Assembly (NCBI GenBank): GCA_029862045.1
Contig: JAOTYE010000029.1
Span: forward strand, 1 to 35,684
Direction of reading: 5' to 3'
DNA from: Gammaproteobacteria bacterium
Lineage (GTDB): Bacteria; Pseudomonadota; Gammaproteobacteria; Steroidobacterales; Woeseiaceae
DNA length: 35,684 nucleotides
Part shown: positions 8,560-17,346 of the stretch, in pieces
Layout of the letters: each line of letters opens with the position of its first letter
Numbering within the stretch: position 1 is the first letter of the stretch
Position numbers and translations under genes: made by a program
Notes under the pieces: generated by a model
Databases searched by the model: none
Told to the model about the DNA's origin: nothing
What the model saw: the letters and a program-made list of their open reading frames with translations, nothing else

Positions 8560-8635
8560 GGAAAATCTCCTTAGGTCGAGGGCCAAAAAGTTGTTTACGA
8601 TTTGAGGGCGAAAACGCCGATTTAAAGGTCAGATG

Positions 8636-9577
8636 TCAGTTTCTTGGCAAGTGAACTTCGGCCAGCATGCAACGCACGCTGCCGCCGGCCGATGCCTCAA
8701 TCTGGTCGATTGCAACGGACAGGACCTTGCCATTACGTTGCAGCATTGACACTTGCTCATCACTCAGCGAATCGAACGCTTGCTGTGACATCGCGATCAG
8801 TCGCCCGCCATCTTGGGTACGCAATTCGAGCATATTGCCCGCAAACGCCTCAAGCTGGTCATAGCTTAGCGAAATGATCTCGTGACCGGTGTCCTCCAGG
8901 CGCTGCAGAATAGCGCTGCGTTGTTGATCCCGGGAAATAGCCTCATCACAAATCACCGCAAGTTTCTCGCCGACATTCATCAGGACATTGGTGTGATAGA
9001 TCGGAGCACCGTCACGGTCAACGGCCTCGAACGTAACGACGTCGTAGTCCATGCGCTGCGCGAAATCGCCGAGTGCATCAAGTTGTGTGCGCGATGAAAG
9101 GCACGCATAGGCGATTCGGTTCACCCTGTCGAGAACCATGCTGCCGGTACCTTCCAGATAATGTCCGGCCTGTTCGTGATGCGACAGATCAACGATCTCA
9201 CGCACCGTGTAACGCAGTTCGGCGTCGAGTTTCTCGACGACGTCCATGCGGCGTTCCGTGCGCCGGTTCTCCGCTTCCATCGGGTACAGAACCACGCGGC
9301 CATCGGCGTGGAAGCTGATCCAGTTATTCGGAAATATCGAGTCCGGCGTATGCGGCTCAGCCGTATCGGCAACGACGATTACAGCTACACCATGGTCACG
9401 CAACTGCTCGACCAGCGAGTCGAATTCGTCGAGCGCCGCATCTTGCTGTTCCTCGGAGGAGGCTTGTGTACTGCCCTGGAAACGATTCGATGCCGCCGTC
9501 AATGGATTGCTCTCAAAACGAACAGGTCGGATCATCAATACCGTCGATGCAAGTTGTGACTCTGCCTTTTCGGTCAT
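8636..9577 (-). CDS. ctlX: Citrulline utilization hydrolase CtlX-type (amidinotransferase superfamily)
   Basis: This 313-residue pentein-fold enzyme resembles CtlX, the citrulline ureidase described in Francisella, which releases ornithine, CO2 and ammonia. Family segments are MIRPVRFESNPLTAASNRFQ, then PDSIFPNNWISFHADG, RRTERRMD, LEGTGSMVLDR (acidic catalytic residue), PIYHTNVLMNVG (catalytic His) and the C-terminal GGSVRCMLAEVHLP with the nucleophilic Cys. I chose the ATG at 9577, which has GGAG seven bases upstream. The longer frame from 9610 adds 11 residues and overlaps the upstream GST more. It follows the GST genes closely and may be co-transcribed. The substrate assignment is by family only. 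Confidence 0.87.
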   Translation of the reverse strand: MTEKAESQLASTVLMIRPVRFESNPLTAASNRFQGSTQASSEEQQDAALDEFDSLVEQLRDHGVAVIVVADTAEPHTPDSIFPNNWISFHADGRVVLYPMEAENRRTERRMDVVEKLDAELRYTVREIVDLSHHEQAGHYLEGTGSMVLDRVNRIAYACLSSRTQLDALGDFAQRMDYDVVTFEAVDRDGAPIYHTNVLMNVGEKLAVICDEAISRDQQRSAILQRLEDTGHEIISLSYDQLEAFAGNMLELRTQDGGRLIAMSQQAFDSLSDEQVSMLQRNGKVLSVAIDQIEASAGGSVRCMLAEVHLPRN

Positions 9578-9596
9578 TCTTATGCTCCGCTCGCCG

Positions 9597-10226
9597 TCAG
9601 GCCCTGGCACTCGGCCGCGACGATACGGTCTCGTACCAACGCTTGAGATTCATCGCATCGTCCGGGATGTCGATCTTGATCCAGGCCGCAAAGTCCACGA
9701 ACACCAGGGCTGTGACGTCGGCGATAGAGTACCTGTCGCCAGCTACGAATTCCTCATCAGCAAGTTGTTGCTCCAGGCGCCCGAGAAATGCGATAGCGCC
9801 CTCGCGGCCACGGTCGGCAAGCTCCGGGATTTGCTCGTACCCAATTGGTCCCGTCAACGCATGGCCTTTTAGTCCCTTCGCGGAGTTTCGAAACGCATCC
9901 CGCATCGCCACGAGTCCCTGTTGCTCGACCTTGATCGCCCACATCATGGCGCTCGCCCGTTCTTCGGGCGTATCGCCGATCACTGCCGGCTCTGGCTGCA
10001 GTTCCTCGAGATACTGGCAAATGGCCAGGACCTCGGTGATGCGAGATCCGTCATCGAGTTCGAGCACCGGCACCACACAATCCGGATTGATCTCGCGAAA
10101 AGCGGCAGTGAACTGCTCGCCATTGGCGAGATCCACTTCCACGGTCTCCAACTGCATGCCCTTCTCTGCGGCGAATATCCGTACCCGCCGTGGGCTCGGT
10201 GCCGTTTTGCAATCGTAGAGTTTCAT
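9597..10226 (-). CDS. Glutathione S-transferase family protein
   Basis: This 209-residue cytosolic GST has an N-terminal thioredoxin-like domain (1-80) with KLYDCKTAPSPRRVRIF and the cis-proline segment CVVPVLELDDG. TEVLAICQYLEE binds the gamma-glutamyl part of glutathione. An all-helical C-terminal domain includes the conserved N-capping segment YSIADVTALVFVDFA. It conjugates or reduces electrophiles or peroxides using glutathione; the substrate is unknown. Its start follows the TAA of the preceding GST directly, so the two are almost certainly co-transcribed and perhaps coupled. They are not close paralogues. Confidence 0.93.
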   Translation of the reverse strand: MKLYDCKTAPSPRRVRIFAAEKGMQLETVEVDLANGEQFTAAFREINPDCVVPVLELDDGSRITEVLAICQYLEELQPEPAVIGDTPEERASAMMWAIKVEQQGLVAMRDAFRNSAKGLKGHALTGPIGYEQIPELADRGREGAIAFLGRLEQQLADEEFVAGDRYSIADVTALVFVDFAAWIKIDIPDDAMNLKRWYETVSSRPSARA

Positions 10227-10931
10227 TTATTCATCCAGCTTCTGTGCTGCGTCGAAGACCGTTTTGGAATCCTGGTCGAACATGATGGCGTGGGCTTTGT
10301 CGCTTCGTGTTTCGTCCCGTCGCCAGTCTTTGCCAAGCTCGACGCCGCGACGAACTGCCGGCCGCACCTTCATCGTATCGAACCAGCGTCGCAGGTTTTC
10401 AAAGCGATCCAGATCGTTGCCGAGCCTCTTATAAGGAAGGATCCATGGAAACGATGCGATATCCGCTATCGAGTAGTCTCCGGCGAGGAACTCCCGGTTG
10501 CGCAATCGCACGTCCATGACCGCCAGCAAACGATCATACTCATTGGCATAGCGATCCTGAGCGTATTGCACCGTTTCCTTCGTGTAGCTGACGAAATGAC
10601 TCAACTGCCCGGCCATGGGGCCCAGCCCGCCTGCCTGCCAGAACAACCATTGCAGAACCTCGAATCTGGCCTTGTCGTCAGTCGGAAGAAACTTGCCGCT
10701 TTTCTCCGCCAGGTAGATCAGGATCGCACCCCCTTCGAACACTGAGATGCCAGTGTCGTGGTCAACGATCGCCGGCATCCGATTGTTCGGGCTGATCTTG
10801 AGAAACCCGGCCGCGAACTGATCGCCCTGACCGATATTGACCGGAATCGTGTCGTACTTGAGCGCACACTCTTCGAGCATGATCGAGATTTTATGACCGT
10901 TGGGAGTCGGCCAGTAGTAGAGGTCAATCAT
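10227..10931 (-). CDS. Nu-class (YfcG/YghU/Ure2p-like) glutathione transferase
   Basis: This 234-residue GST begins with IDLYYWPTPNGHKISIMLEE. The TPNGxKI motif is typical of the Nu class (E. coli YfcG/YghU and yeast Ure2p), which act as glutathione-dependent disulfide-bond reductases using Thr/Asn rather than Tyr or Cys. Further typical segments are NNRMPAIVDHDTG (cis-Pro) and VFEGGAILIYLAEK. In the helical domain, WLFWQAGGLGPMAGQLSHF is diagnostic. It is the first gene of the minus-strand run that continues with the second GST and ctlX. It is divergent from the alpha/beta hydrolase at 10995, with a 63-bp intergenic space. Confidence 0.93.
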   Translation of the reverse strand: MIDLYYWPTPNGHKISIMLEECALKYDTIPVNIGQGDQFAAGFLKISPNNRMPAIVDHDTGISVFEGGAILIYLAEKSGKFLPTDDKARFEVLQWLFWQAGGLGPMAGQLSHFVSYTKETVQYAQDRYANEYDRLLAVMDVRLRNREFLAGDYSIADIASFPWILPYKRLGNDLDRFENLRRWFDTMKVRPAVRRGVELGKDWRRDETRSDKAHAIMFDQDSKTVFDAAQKLDE

Positions 10932-10994
10932 CGGCAGGGCTGCTCGTATTTAGTAGCTGCAGTCGCGGGTAGGTTCAGTATAGGATGTATTGTA

Positions 10995-11927
10995 ATGCTA
11001 AATCACAAGCACCAGATTCTGGCTGCTGCCGATGGCCACGAAATTCATGTGCAGCTCTGGCAGCCAGAGAGCGAAGTGTCCTGTGTCATCCAGGTCGTGC
11101 ACGGGCTCGGCGAGCATGCCGATCGATATGACCGCTTCGCGGCAGCGGCTGCGACGCGCGGCTATGCCTTGTGTATTCATGACCACCGGGGTCATGGCGG
11201 TCATGGTAACGAGCCCGGGCACTTTGCTGACACCAATGGCTGGCACAAGGTCAATTCTGATACCGAAATGGTCAATGATTTCGTTCGCGAGCATTTCGAA
11301 GGCCTGCCGATCGTACTCCTCGGGCACAGCATGGGCTCCTTCATCGCCCAGACGTTCGCGATGCACTTTGGCGCGCGGCTGTCCGGACTGATTCTGAGCG
11401 GCTCAAATTGGCCATCGAGGCTGCAGCTTACACTCCCCTATGTGCTTGCCCGAGTTGAATCCTGGCGGCTCGGCGGCCGGGGCAAGAGCGCGCTGGTCGA
11501 CCAACTCGGCTTTGGTAATTTCAACAAACCGTTTTTACCGGCGCGGACCGATCTGGACTGGCTATCGCGGGACGAGGCCGAAGTCGACAAGTACGTCTCC
11601 GATCCATTGTGCGGCGGCCCCTACAGTTGTCGCCTGTGGCTCGACCTGATTGGCGGGCTGTTCAATGTCGCGTCCGACCATGCGCTCACCCGGGTTCCCG
11701 CCGACCTGCCGATTCTGATTACCGGCGGCGGATCAGATCCGGTCGGCGGCGACAAAGGCATGACGCGGCTTGCCATGCACTACGCGCAGACTTCTCATCA
11801 ACGCATCAAAGTGAAGATCTATGACGAAGGTCGGCACGAAATGCTGAATGAGATCAATCGAGACGAAGTAACGGACGACTGGCTTAACTGGATCGCCGCT
11901 ACCACAGGTACCTGGCGCTCAGGCTGA
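10995..11927 (+). CDS. Alpha/beta hydrolase, monoacylglycerol lipase-like
   Basis: This 310-residue serine hydrolase belongs to the lysophospholipase/monoglyceride lipase group (PldB, MGLL). The oxyanion segment HGLGEHADRYDRF lies at 36-48, DHRGHGGHG at 63-71, and the nucleophile elbow GHSMG at 110-114 with Ser112. The catalytic acid is probably in GGGSDPVG, and the catalytic His is in YDEGRHEMLNE. It has no signal peptide. The open frame extends upstream to 10758, but that part is antisense to the GST; ATG 10995 with AGGA upstream fits the family N-terminus. The last 29 bp overlap the convergent TonB-dependent receptor gene. Confidence 0.9.
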   Translation: MLNHKHQILAAADGHEIHVQLWQPESEVSCVIQVVHGLGEHADRYDRFAAAAATRGYALCIHDHRGHGGHGNEPGHFADTNGWHKVNSDTEMVNDFVREHFEGLPIVLLGHSMGSFIAQTFAMHFGARLSGLILSGSNWPSRLQLTLPYVLARVESWRLGGRGKSALVDQLGFGNFNKPFLPARTDLDWLSRDEAEVDKYVSDPLCGGPYSCRLWLDLIGGLFNVASDHALTRVPADLPILITGGGSDPVGGDKGMTRLAMHYAQTSHQRIKVKIYDEGRHEMLNEINRDEVTDDWLNWIAATTGTWRSG

Positions 11928-13752
11928 CTTGCCGGCCCACCGCGGGCGTGCCCGGGAATTGCTCGTAACTGTCATCAGTGAGATTGTCCGCCGCGATTGC
12001 GACGCCGAATCCTCTGCCGTCGGGCGGCTCCCAGGCAAGCGCGAGCGACATAAGGAATGTCGCATCGGAACTGCCGCGCAACGGATTACGCCGTTGCTCG
12101 CGGTACTCATTGTCCCAGCGCAATTCGAGTCGCTCGGTGAAGCGATAGCGTGCAGCCAACGTGGCTCGATGCGTTGCAAAATTCAGAGCGTAAAAGCTTG
12201 CGTCGACAACAGCAGAACCATAGTCCGCATCTTTATCGAGGTAGGTGTAACTGCCGACAATGTCCAGTGCATCCCAATGCCGGCGAATAAATGCCTCAAC
12301 ACCAAGCACGTCGATGTCGACCGGATTCGCCTGCCGGGCAAACGGTGCGCCACTTTCGAAGGTCCAGTCGACCAGGTCGTCGTCCTGCCTGTAAAACAAG
12401 GTCACCTTGCCGTCCCAACCGGCCGTTTCCTTGCCAGCCGAGAGCGACACTTGCCTGGCCTTCTCACGGCCGAGATCCGGATTGCCACCGAACAAGCCCG
12501 CCGGCGGGGAATTCAAGACCGTGTAGCCCGGTAGCTGTGCGCTGCCCGCGTACTCGATCGAATAATAGTGGCTGCCGTTGGTTGCGGTCTTACGCAAGGT
12601 GGCCCCGAACACGGGCGATACCTCGCTACTATCGCGGTTAGACCAATCCAGGGCCGCACCAAATCGCACGGTGACGATTCGATCGTCGGTCCGCGCGATA
12701 TCGATCGAAGGAACAATGCTGCCAGAGGCATAGCTGCGTGAATTGAAATCGCCTTCCGTCAGGTCGGTCGACGAAACGAGCTCGTCCGCTGTCAGCTGTG
12801 CCGCATAGTGCCAATTGATCGCATCACCTCGATGCAAACCCTGGAATCCAACGCCATAGACCTCGGTTTCATGATCGAAAGAGCCCGGCGCTCCGGATTC
12901 CTGCGTCGTTCGATCGAAGTCGTAGTCGTCTTCGAGCCGGCGGTAAAACGCACCCACTTCCCACCAGCCACTGCGGACCTCACTGCGGTTGTTCAGCAGC
13001 AGCAAGGTTGTTTTCGTGTGGTCCGTCTCGGGCAGCGACGCGAAGCCCGTGTACGCGCCAGGCCAGCCGTAGAACTTGTCCTGGTAACCCAGAACCAGGT
13101 CGGTCTGGTGTCCGTCTTTGCCGCGTTGCAGGTGAACGTTGTAACGCTCGAACTCGTGGTCACCGTCGGGCACGGTTCCGTCGCCTTCCGAGCGCGACAC
13201 AGAAAACGCGACTCCCAGCTCGGCGCCCGCATTCGTCGTCGCGGCGTTTGCCAATCGCAGCGATTGAAACTGCAGGTCGTCGCTGCCTGCGCCGACGAGC
13301 AGCGAACCACCATCGCTGATCTTGCGCAGCGCGTAAATTACGGTCGCGATATTTGAGTTGAAACCGGCGAGCGAGTTGTCGATGCCGGTCAGGAGCTCAG
13401 GTGCCGACAGGAACTCCGGATCAATTGGCAGATCAGCAGCGTAATGCCCTGTTTGCGGATCCGTCACGGTAACGGCCCCGGCCTTGAATCCCGTATTCTC
13501 GAATAGCCCGCCTTGCACTGTGACGTCGGCCTGACCTTCGGGTAGACCGCGGGACTGCAGTTCGGTCAGCGGGTCGAAACGCAGCATCGTCGCCGGCGAC
13601 GAATACGTGCCTGCAGGCCGCGTATTCGCGACGCGGGCAGCCGTAACGGTGATCTCCGAGAGTTCTTCCGTATCGGCTTCGTCGGCATGCCCGACCGAAG
13701 ACATCATCGGTCCGCAAGCTGTCAGAATAACGAATGTCAGCCTCCACGCCAT
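11899..13752 (-). CDS. TonB-dependent outer-membrane receptor (617 aa)
   Basis: This is a TonB-dependent receptor with a signal peptide (MAWRLTFVILTACGPMMSSVGHA). Near the mature N-terminus ELSEITVTAARV is a TonB-box-like segment followed by a plug domain of about 130 residues. A 22-strand barrel rich in aromatic and charged residues ends in the outer-membrane signature ARYLW. I start it at ATG 13752, because the longer frame to 13878 runs through an intrinsic terminator. At 617 residues it is in the BtuB/CirA size range. No riboswitch or Fur-like box was evident upstream, and the ligand is unknown. It lies downstream of the larger receptor with a terminator between. Confidence 0.87.
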   Translation of the reverse strand: MAWRLTFVILTACGPMMSSVGHADEADTEELSEITVTAARVANTRPAGTYSSPATMLRFDPLTELQSRGLPEGQADVTVQGGLFENTGFKAGAVTVTDPQTGHYAADLPIDPEFLSAPELLTGIDNSLAGFNSNIATVIYALRKISDGGSLLVGAGSDDLQFQSLRLANAATTNAGAELGVAFSVSRSEGDGTVPDGDHEFERYNVHLQRGKDGHQTDLVLGYQDKFYGWPGAYTGFASLPETDHTKTTLLLLNNRSEVRSGWWEVGAFYRRLEDDYDFDRTTQESGAPGSFDHETEVYGVGFQGLHRGDAINWHYAAQLTADELVSSTDLTEGDFNSRSYASGSIVPSIDIARTDDRIVTVRFGAALDWSNRDSSEVSPVFGATLRKTATNGSHYYSIEYAGSAQLPGYTVLNSPPAGLFGGNPDLGREKARQVSLSAGKETAGWDGKVTLFYRQDDDLVDWTFESGAPFARQANPVDIDVLGVEAFIRRHWDALDIVGSYTYLDKDADYGSAVVDASFYALNFATHRATLAARYRFTERLELRWDNEYREQRRNPLRGSSDATFLMSLALAWEPPDGRGFGVAIAADNLTDDSYEQFPGTPAVGRQVSLSARYLW

Positions 13753-13826
13753 TGCGTGCGTTGTCCCCCCATAGCCGTCGCACAAACGATCGGTGAATGT
13801 GCCACAGCACAATGTGCCTGTCATTG

Positions 13827-13858
13827 AAAAAAGCCACACCCTTTCGGGTGTGGCTTTT
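13827..13858 (-). terminator. Intrinsic terminator between the two TonB-dependent receptors
   Basis: A stem of 13 bp, AAAAGCCACACCC/GGGTGTGGCTTTT with loop TTTC, is followed on the minus strand by a run of T. It sits 43 bp after the stop of the 832-residue receptor gene and ahead of the smaller one, so the two genes are probably separate transcription units. Confidence 0.92.
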
Positions 13859-13900
13859 CGTTGCCGGAGTCTTGTCAAACCCCGAATGTTGCAGCAACTC

Positions 13901-16399
13901 CTACCAGTTGTAGGACGCCCTCAAGTACCAGGCGCCACCTTCGTAGTTGGCGACGGTACGTCGCGGATATTGCAATCCGACGCTGATACGATTGGAGAAT
14001 TCAGCAGAACATGGCGTGACGATACCAGGATCACCGGCTTCACAACCAGAGGGTGGTGAATCGCCGATTTCGTCAATAAACTCATCGAAAATATTGATTC
14101 CTCCAAGGACAACACGCCAGTTGTCATTGACCTGGTAGCCGAGTTCCAGGTCCACAAAGGTCGATGCATCAATCTCCGCCGACTTACCGACAATAAAAGT
14201 CGGATTGTTTGCATCAGCTGAACCAGCTATCGTACCGCGCTCATCGAAGTGCTCGCCGTAGTAGTTCACACGAGCCATGACATTGAATCGCTCACCGATG
14301 TGGAAATTTCCAGTCAGGACGAAGCGATCTTCCGGATAATTATTCTCTATGTCCTCAACGAGACCGTCGTTGACCGGCTGCACGCCATTGATCAACTTCT
14401 GGCCGGTAACGTCGATTTCATTGTGAGCATAGACGAATGTCAGGTCGAGATCCGACGCCGATCCAAGTTCGACATTTCCGGTTACGACCACGTCCACACC
14501 TGTATGCTCGACATCCAGCGCATTCGTATAGAACGAGATGGATCGTGCCGGCGCATTCGGTGGGTCCGTCGGCAACGGCGGAACGGGTATGTCGCCCGTA
14601 CGGTAGATACGATCGTCGACTTCGATCTTGTAGACATCAGCCGTAACCGACCAGTTATCGCCAATGTCTGCCGTAAAGCCGGCGCTGATGTTCAGCGCCG
14701 TCTCTTCTGTCAGTGCCGTGCCACCCGCTTGTATAACATCCGGGCTGGTAGCCGGGACAAGGCCTTCTTCAATCTGCAGGCCGGTGGCGCCGTCGAACGT
14801 CGTAATAATCGTGCTGACGTTGGCCTGGCCCGGCGTTGGAGCGTGGAAGCCGCTTGATACCGCGCCGCGGATTGCGAATGCGTCGTTGATCCGGAAGCGG
14901 GCAGCGAGTTTTCCATTCAGCGTGTTGCCGAAGTCCGAGAAGTTCTCGTATCGGGCTGCATACTGCACCAGGAATGCGTCAGTGACATCGTGCTCGACAT
15001 CCGCATAGATGGCGATGTTGTCACGCTGGAACTCTCCGGTTTGAGTAATGCCGCCGAAACCACTCGAGCCGCCGCCGAAAGACGAATTGATTTCACCGGC
15101 AAATGCAGTGAACGTTTCCTCGCGGTCCTCGAATCCGAAGGCCAGGTTGATGCTATCCGATACGGGTACTGAGAAGTCGACATTCAGGTTTCTCTCCTCC
15201 TGAGCGTATCCGCCAACGTCGAAGCCCATCTGCGATATTTCGCAAGCGGGGCAGACACCAACAAGGTCAAGATCTCCGTTGACCGTGTTATTCAGGAAAT
15301 AATCCAGTTCGCTCTTGCCGTAGTTGAAGCTGATGTCATACAGCATGCCGCTATCGAACTCACCATCGACACCCACAACGATGCTGGTGTCTTCCTGATC
15401 ACCGTCCAGGTACGGCGTGAACCCGCCCGGCAATCCGGTATAGCCGTCAGCGCGATGCTGGGTCAGGCTGGAATGAGTCGGACTACGATAGAAGAAACGA
15501 TAGCGACCTTCAGTATCGGCAAGGCCGAATCGTGCGTACAGCTGCGCCGTGCTGCTGATGTCGAAGCCCGAATTCACGAAGATGCGTGTGCCCTCGGTTT
15601 CCGGACGTCCCCAGCTCTGCGCAAACGGAGCATCACCGAACGGGGCATCCTGGCCGACTGCGGTATTACCGCCATCGATCAGCGCCTGAGCGTCAGGACG
15701 CTGTATGCCACGTGACAACGCGTCATTATCGATGTATTCGACACTCGCATTGACGAAGCCATTTTCACCGATAGCAAAACCGGCATTCGCCGCGACTTTG
15801 AGACTGCTCTCGCCGTCGAAATACTCGCCACCTTGCACCTGTACCTGGCCGCCTTCCGACGCATCCTTCATGATGAAGTTGATAACGCCGGCGATTGCAT
15901 CCGAACCGTATTGTGATGCCGCACCATCGCGCAGCACTTCGACCTGCTTCAAGGCAATGCTGGGGATCATGCCGATATCAACACCATGGGCGCCGTTACC
16001 TGCGGCCGGCGCGAAAAATTGCACCAACGCAGAACGGTGGCGCCGTTTGCCATTGACCAATACCAGAACCTGATCCGGAGCTGTACCGCGCAGTGATGTT
16101 GGCCGGACGAATGCGCTGCCATCGCCGGTAGCCGGTGTCGCCGTATACGACGGCACCATTGCTCTCAAGTTGTCCGTCAGGTCCGCCGTGCTGCCCAATG
16201 CGTTGAATTCCTCCGCATTAATGACATCGATTGGTACAGGCGAGTCGGATGCGGAACGCGGTTTCGCACTGCGAGTACCGGTGGTGATGACCTCTTCGAT
16301 CAACTCGTCCTCGCCCTGCGCGACCGCGAACTGCGCCGGCAGGCCGACAGCGGCCATAGCTAGTCCCAACACACCAACGTGTTGCCAATTCGTCTTCAT
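13901..16399 (-). CDS. TonB-dependent outer-membrane receptor (832 aa)
   Basis: This large outer-membrane receptor takes up a scarce ligand using energy from TonB-ExbB-ExbD. The signal peptide covers about residues 1-28 (GVLGLAMAAVGLPAQFAVAQ region). A TonB-box-like EEVITTGTR comes next, followed by the plug (about 45-180). The plug contains PTSLRGTAPDQVLVLVNGKR, VDIGMIPSIALKQVEVLRDG and SQYGSDAIAGVINFIMKD, the classic end of the plug. The remaining barrel ends in YLRASYNW with a terminal aromatic residue. A CPAC pair sits in a predicted extracellular loop (CPACEIS, about residue 390). A GAGGGGG ribosome-binding site lies 9 nt upstream of ATG 16399. The ligand is not recognisable; peptides or glycans are possible for this broad subfamily. 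Confidence 0.93.
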   Translation of the reverse strand: MKTNWQHVGVLGLAMAAVGLPAQFAVAQGEDELIEEVITTGTRSAKPRSASDSPVPIDVINAEEFNALGSTADLTDNLRAMVPSYTATPATGDGSAFVRPTSLRGTAPDQVLVLVNGKRRHRSALVQFFAPAAGNGAHGVDIGMIPSIALKQVEVLRDGAASQYGSDAIAGVINFIMKDASEGGQVQVQGGEYFDGESSLKVAANAGFAIGENGFVNASVEYIDNDALSRGIQRPDAQALIDGGNTAVGQDAPFGDAPFAQSWGRPETEGTRIFVNSGFDISSTAQLYARFGLADTEGRYRFFYRSPTHSSLTQHRADGYTGLPGGFTPYLDGDQEDTSIVVGVDGEFDSGMLYDISFNYGKSELDYFLNNTVNGDLDLVGVCPACEISQMGFDVGGYAQEERNLNVDFSVPVSDSINLAFGFEDREETFTAFAGEINSSFGGGSSGFGGITQTGEFQRDNIAIYADVEHDVTDAFLVQYAARYENFSDFGNTLNGKLAARFRINDAFAIRGAVSSGFHAPTPGQANVSTIITTFDGATGLQIEEGLVPATSPDVIQAGGTALTEETALNISAGFTADIGDNWSVTADVYKIEVDDRIYRTGDIPVPPLPTDPPNAPARSISFYTNALDVEHTGVDVVVTGNVELGSASDLDLTFVYAHNEIDVTGQKLINGVQPVNDGLVEDIENNYPEDRFVLTGNFHIGERFNVMARVNYYGEHFDERGTIAGSADANNPTFIVGKSAEIDASTFVDLELGYQVNDNWRVVLGGINIFDEFIDEIGDSPPSGCEAGDPGIVTPCSAEFSNRISVGLQYPRRTVANYEGGAWYLRASYNW

Positions 16400-16758
16400 C
16401 TCAATAACCCCCTCTTAGGAATTCAGCTGTTACGACCAATCGTCCTGCGCGTACCTGCGTCCCGGAGACCGGTTTTGTTGTAGTCTAGCTACTATAGTCG
16501 CCCGCCAAGCTCGAAACCAGCGCAAATGGCCGTTGCAACGGCCAGATTGTGTGTTTTTCGCAACAAACAGGCTTGTCTTGCGGTGACTGAACACCCATCG
16601 CGCGATACATTGCAATTCCACAAATCGCGGTGTGTAATAATCCGGAAAACAACACGAAAAACCCGATAAGCATTTCATTTAACAATATTCGGCCCTGGCA
16701 TCTGCCATGGGCACGGGTCGGTTTTCCGCTACATGAAGACATCTGGAGAGGAACTATA
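16400..16758. other. Divergent intergenic region between receptor and dodecin genes
   Basis: This 359-bp stretch holds no convincing gene. It should contain the minus-strand promoter of the 832-residue receptor and the plus-strand promoter of the dodecin cassette (listed separately). I saw no tRNA, riboswitch or repeat in it. It is richer in A and T around 16600-16690 than the flanking genes, as expected for a regulatory region. Confidence 0.6.
16610..16638 (+). promoter_or_regulatory. Likely sigma-70 promoter for the dodecin operon
   Basis: TTGCAA (16610-16615) and TGTAAT (16633-16638) are separated by exactly 17 bp. They match the -35 and -10 consensus at 4 of 6 and 5 of 6 positions. Transcription would start near 16645 and leave a leader of about 110 nt before the dodecin ATG. 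This is a pattern match only. Confidence 0.5.
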
Positions 16759-16962
16759 ATGAGCATTGCAAGAACAACAGAAATATCGGCTTCGTCATCG
16801 AAGAGCTTCGAGGACGCGGTACGAAAAGGAATCAAGAGATTCAGCAAGACCATTAACCGTGTCGAAGGGGCATGGGTAAAGGAGCAGAAAGTCGTCGTGA
16901 ACGACGGCGACGTTTCGGAATACAGGGTCACGATGAAAGTGACCTTCGTGCTGGAAGATTGA
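16759..16962 (+). CDS. Dodecin family flavin-binding protein
   Basis: This 67-residue protein matches dodecin, a small beta-alpha-beta protein that assembles into dodecamers and stores or buffers flavins. The family pattern is visible: a short first strand (RTTEISASS), the helix SFEDAVRKGIKRFSKTINRV, and two strands EGAWVKEQKVVVNDG and EYRVTMKVTFVLED. The Trp43 in GAWVKEQ sits where bacterial dodecins place the aromatic residue that stacks on the flavin. I chose ATG 16759 because GGAGAGG lies about 8 nt upstream; the longer frame from 16630 runs through the promoter and leader. It is the first gene of a three-gene plus-strand cassette. Confidence 0.92.
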   Translation: MSIARTTEISASSSKSFEDAVRKGIKRFSKTINRVEGAWVKEQKVVVNDGDVSEYRVTMKVTFVLED

Positions 16963-16997
16963 TTGATCAATAACCACTAGATTACGAGGAATAAGTG

Positions 16998-17330
16998 ATG
17001 GCGGGAAAATTCGAGTGTTACAAAGACAAGGCTGGCGAGTTTCGGTTTCGGCTGAAGGCAGGCAACGGCGAGAACATTCTTTCGAGTGAGGGGTACAAGG
17101 CCAAGTCCTCTTGCATGAACGGAATCGCATCCGTACAGAAGAACTGTTCGAATCCTGACTGCTTCGAAATGAAAGAGACTGCGAGTGGCAAATTCCGTTT
17201 TAACCTGAAGTCGACTAACGGCCAGGTCATCGGCACGAGTCAGAATTACGAGACCGCGGCCGGGTGCGACAACGGTATGCAGAGCGTCGGCAGATCAGCT
17301 CAAGGTGCCTCGATCGACGATCAGACCTAG
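16998..17330 (+). CDS. DUF1508 (YegP-like) tandem-repeat protein
   Basis: This 110-residue protein is built from two DUF1508 repeats of about 48 residues. Repeat 1 runs from KFECYKDKAGEFRFRLKAGNG; repeat 2 runs from CFEMKETASGKFRFNLKSTNG. Each ends in a segment like SCMNGIASVQ or GCDNGMQSVG. In E. coli the equivalent is YegP, a small cytoplasmic protein of unknown function, often induced by stress. A GAGGA ribosome-binding site lies 7 nt before ATG 16998; a GTG immediately before it is less likely. It lies 35 bp after dodecin and 16 bp before the BON-LysM gene, supporting one operon. Four cysteines cluster at the repeat junctions. Confidence 0.9.
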   Translation: MAGKFECYKDKAGEFRFRLKAGNGENILSSEGYKAKSSCMNGIASVQKNCSNPDCFEMKETASGKFRFNLKSTNGQVIGTSQNYETAAGCDNGMQSVGRSAQGASIDDQT

Positions 17331-17346
17331 AGAATAAGGAGCAGTC

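Noticed and set aside
10758..10994. Extension of the alpha/beta hydrolase frame upstream of 10995.
   Set aside because: The extra 79 codons are antisense to the Nu-class GST, and the hydrolase family starts near MLNHKHQ.
13753..13878. Longer N-terminus of the smaller TonB-dependent receptor.
   Set aside because: It runs through an intrinsic terminator, and a proper signal peptide begins at ATG 13752.
13753..13900. Possible cobalamin riboswitch or Fur box between the two receptors.
   Set aside because: The interval holds only the terminator hairpin and a short GCACAATGTGC palindrome; no B12-box or long structured leader is visible.
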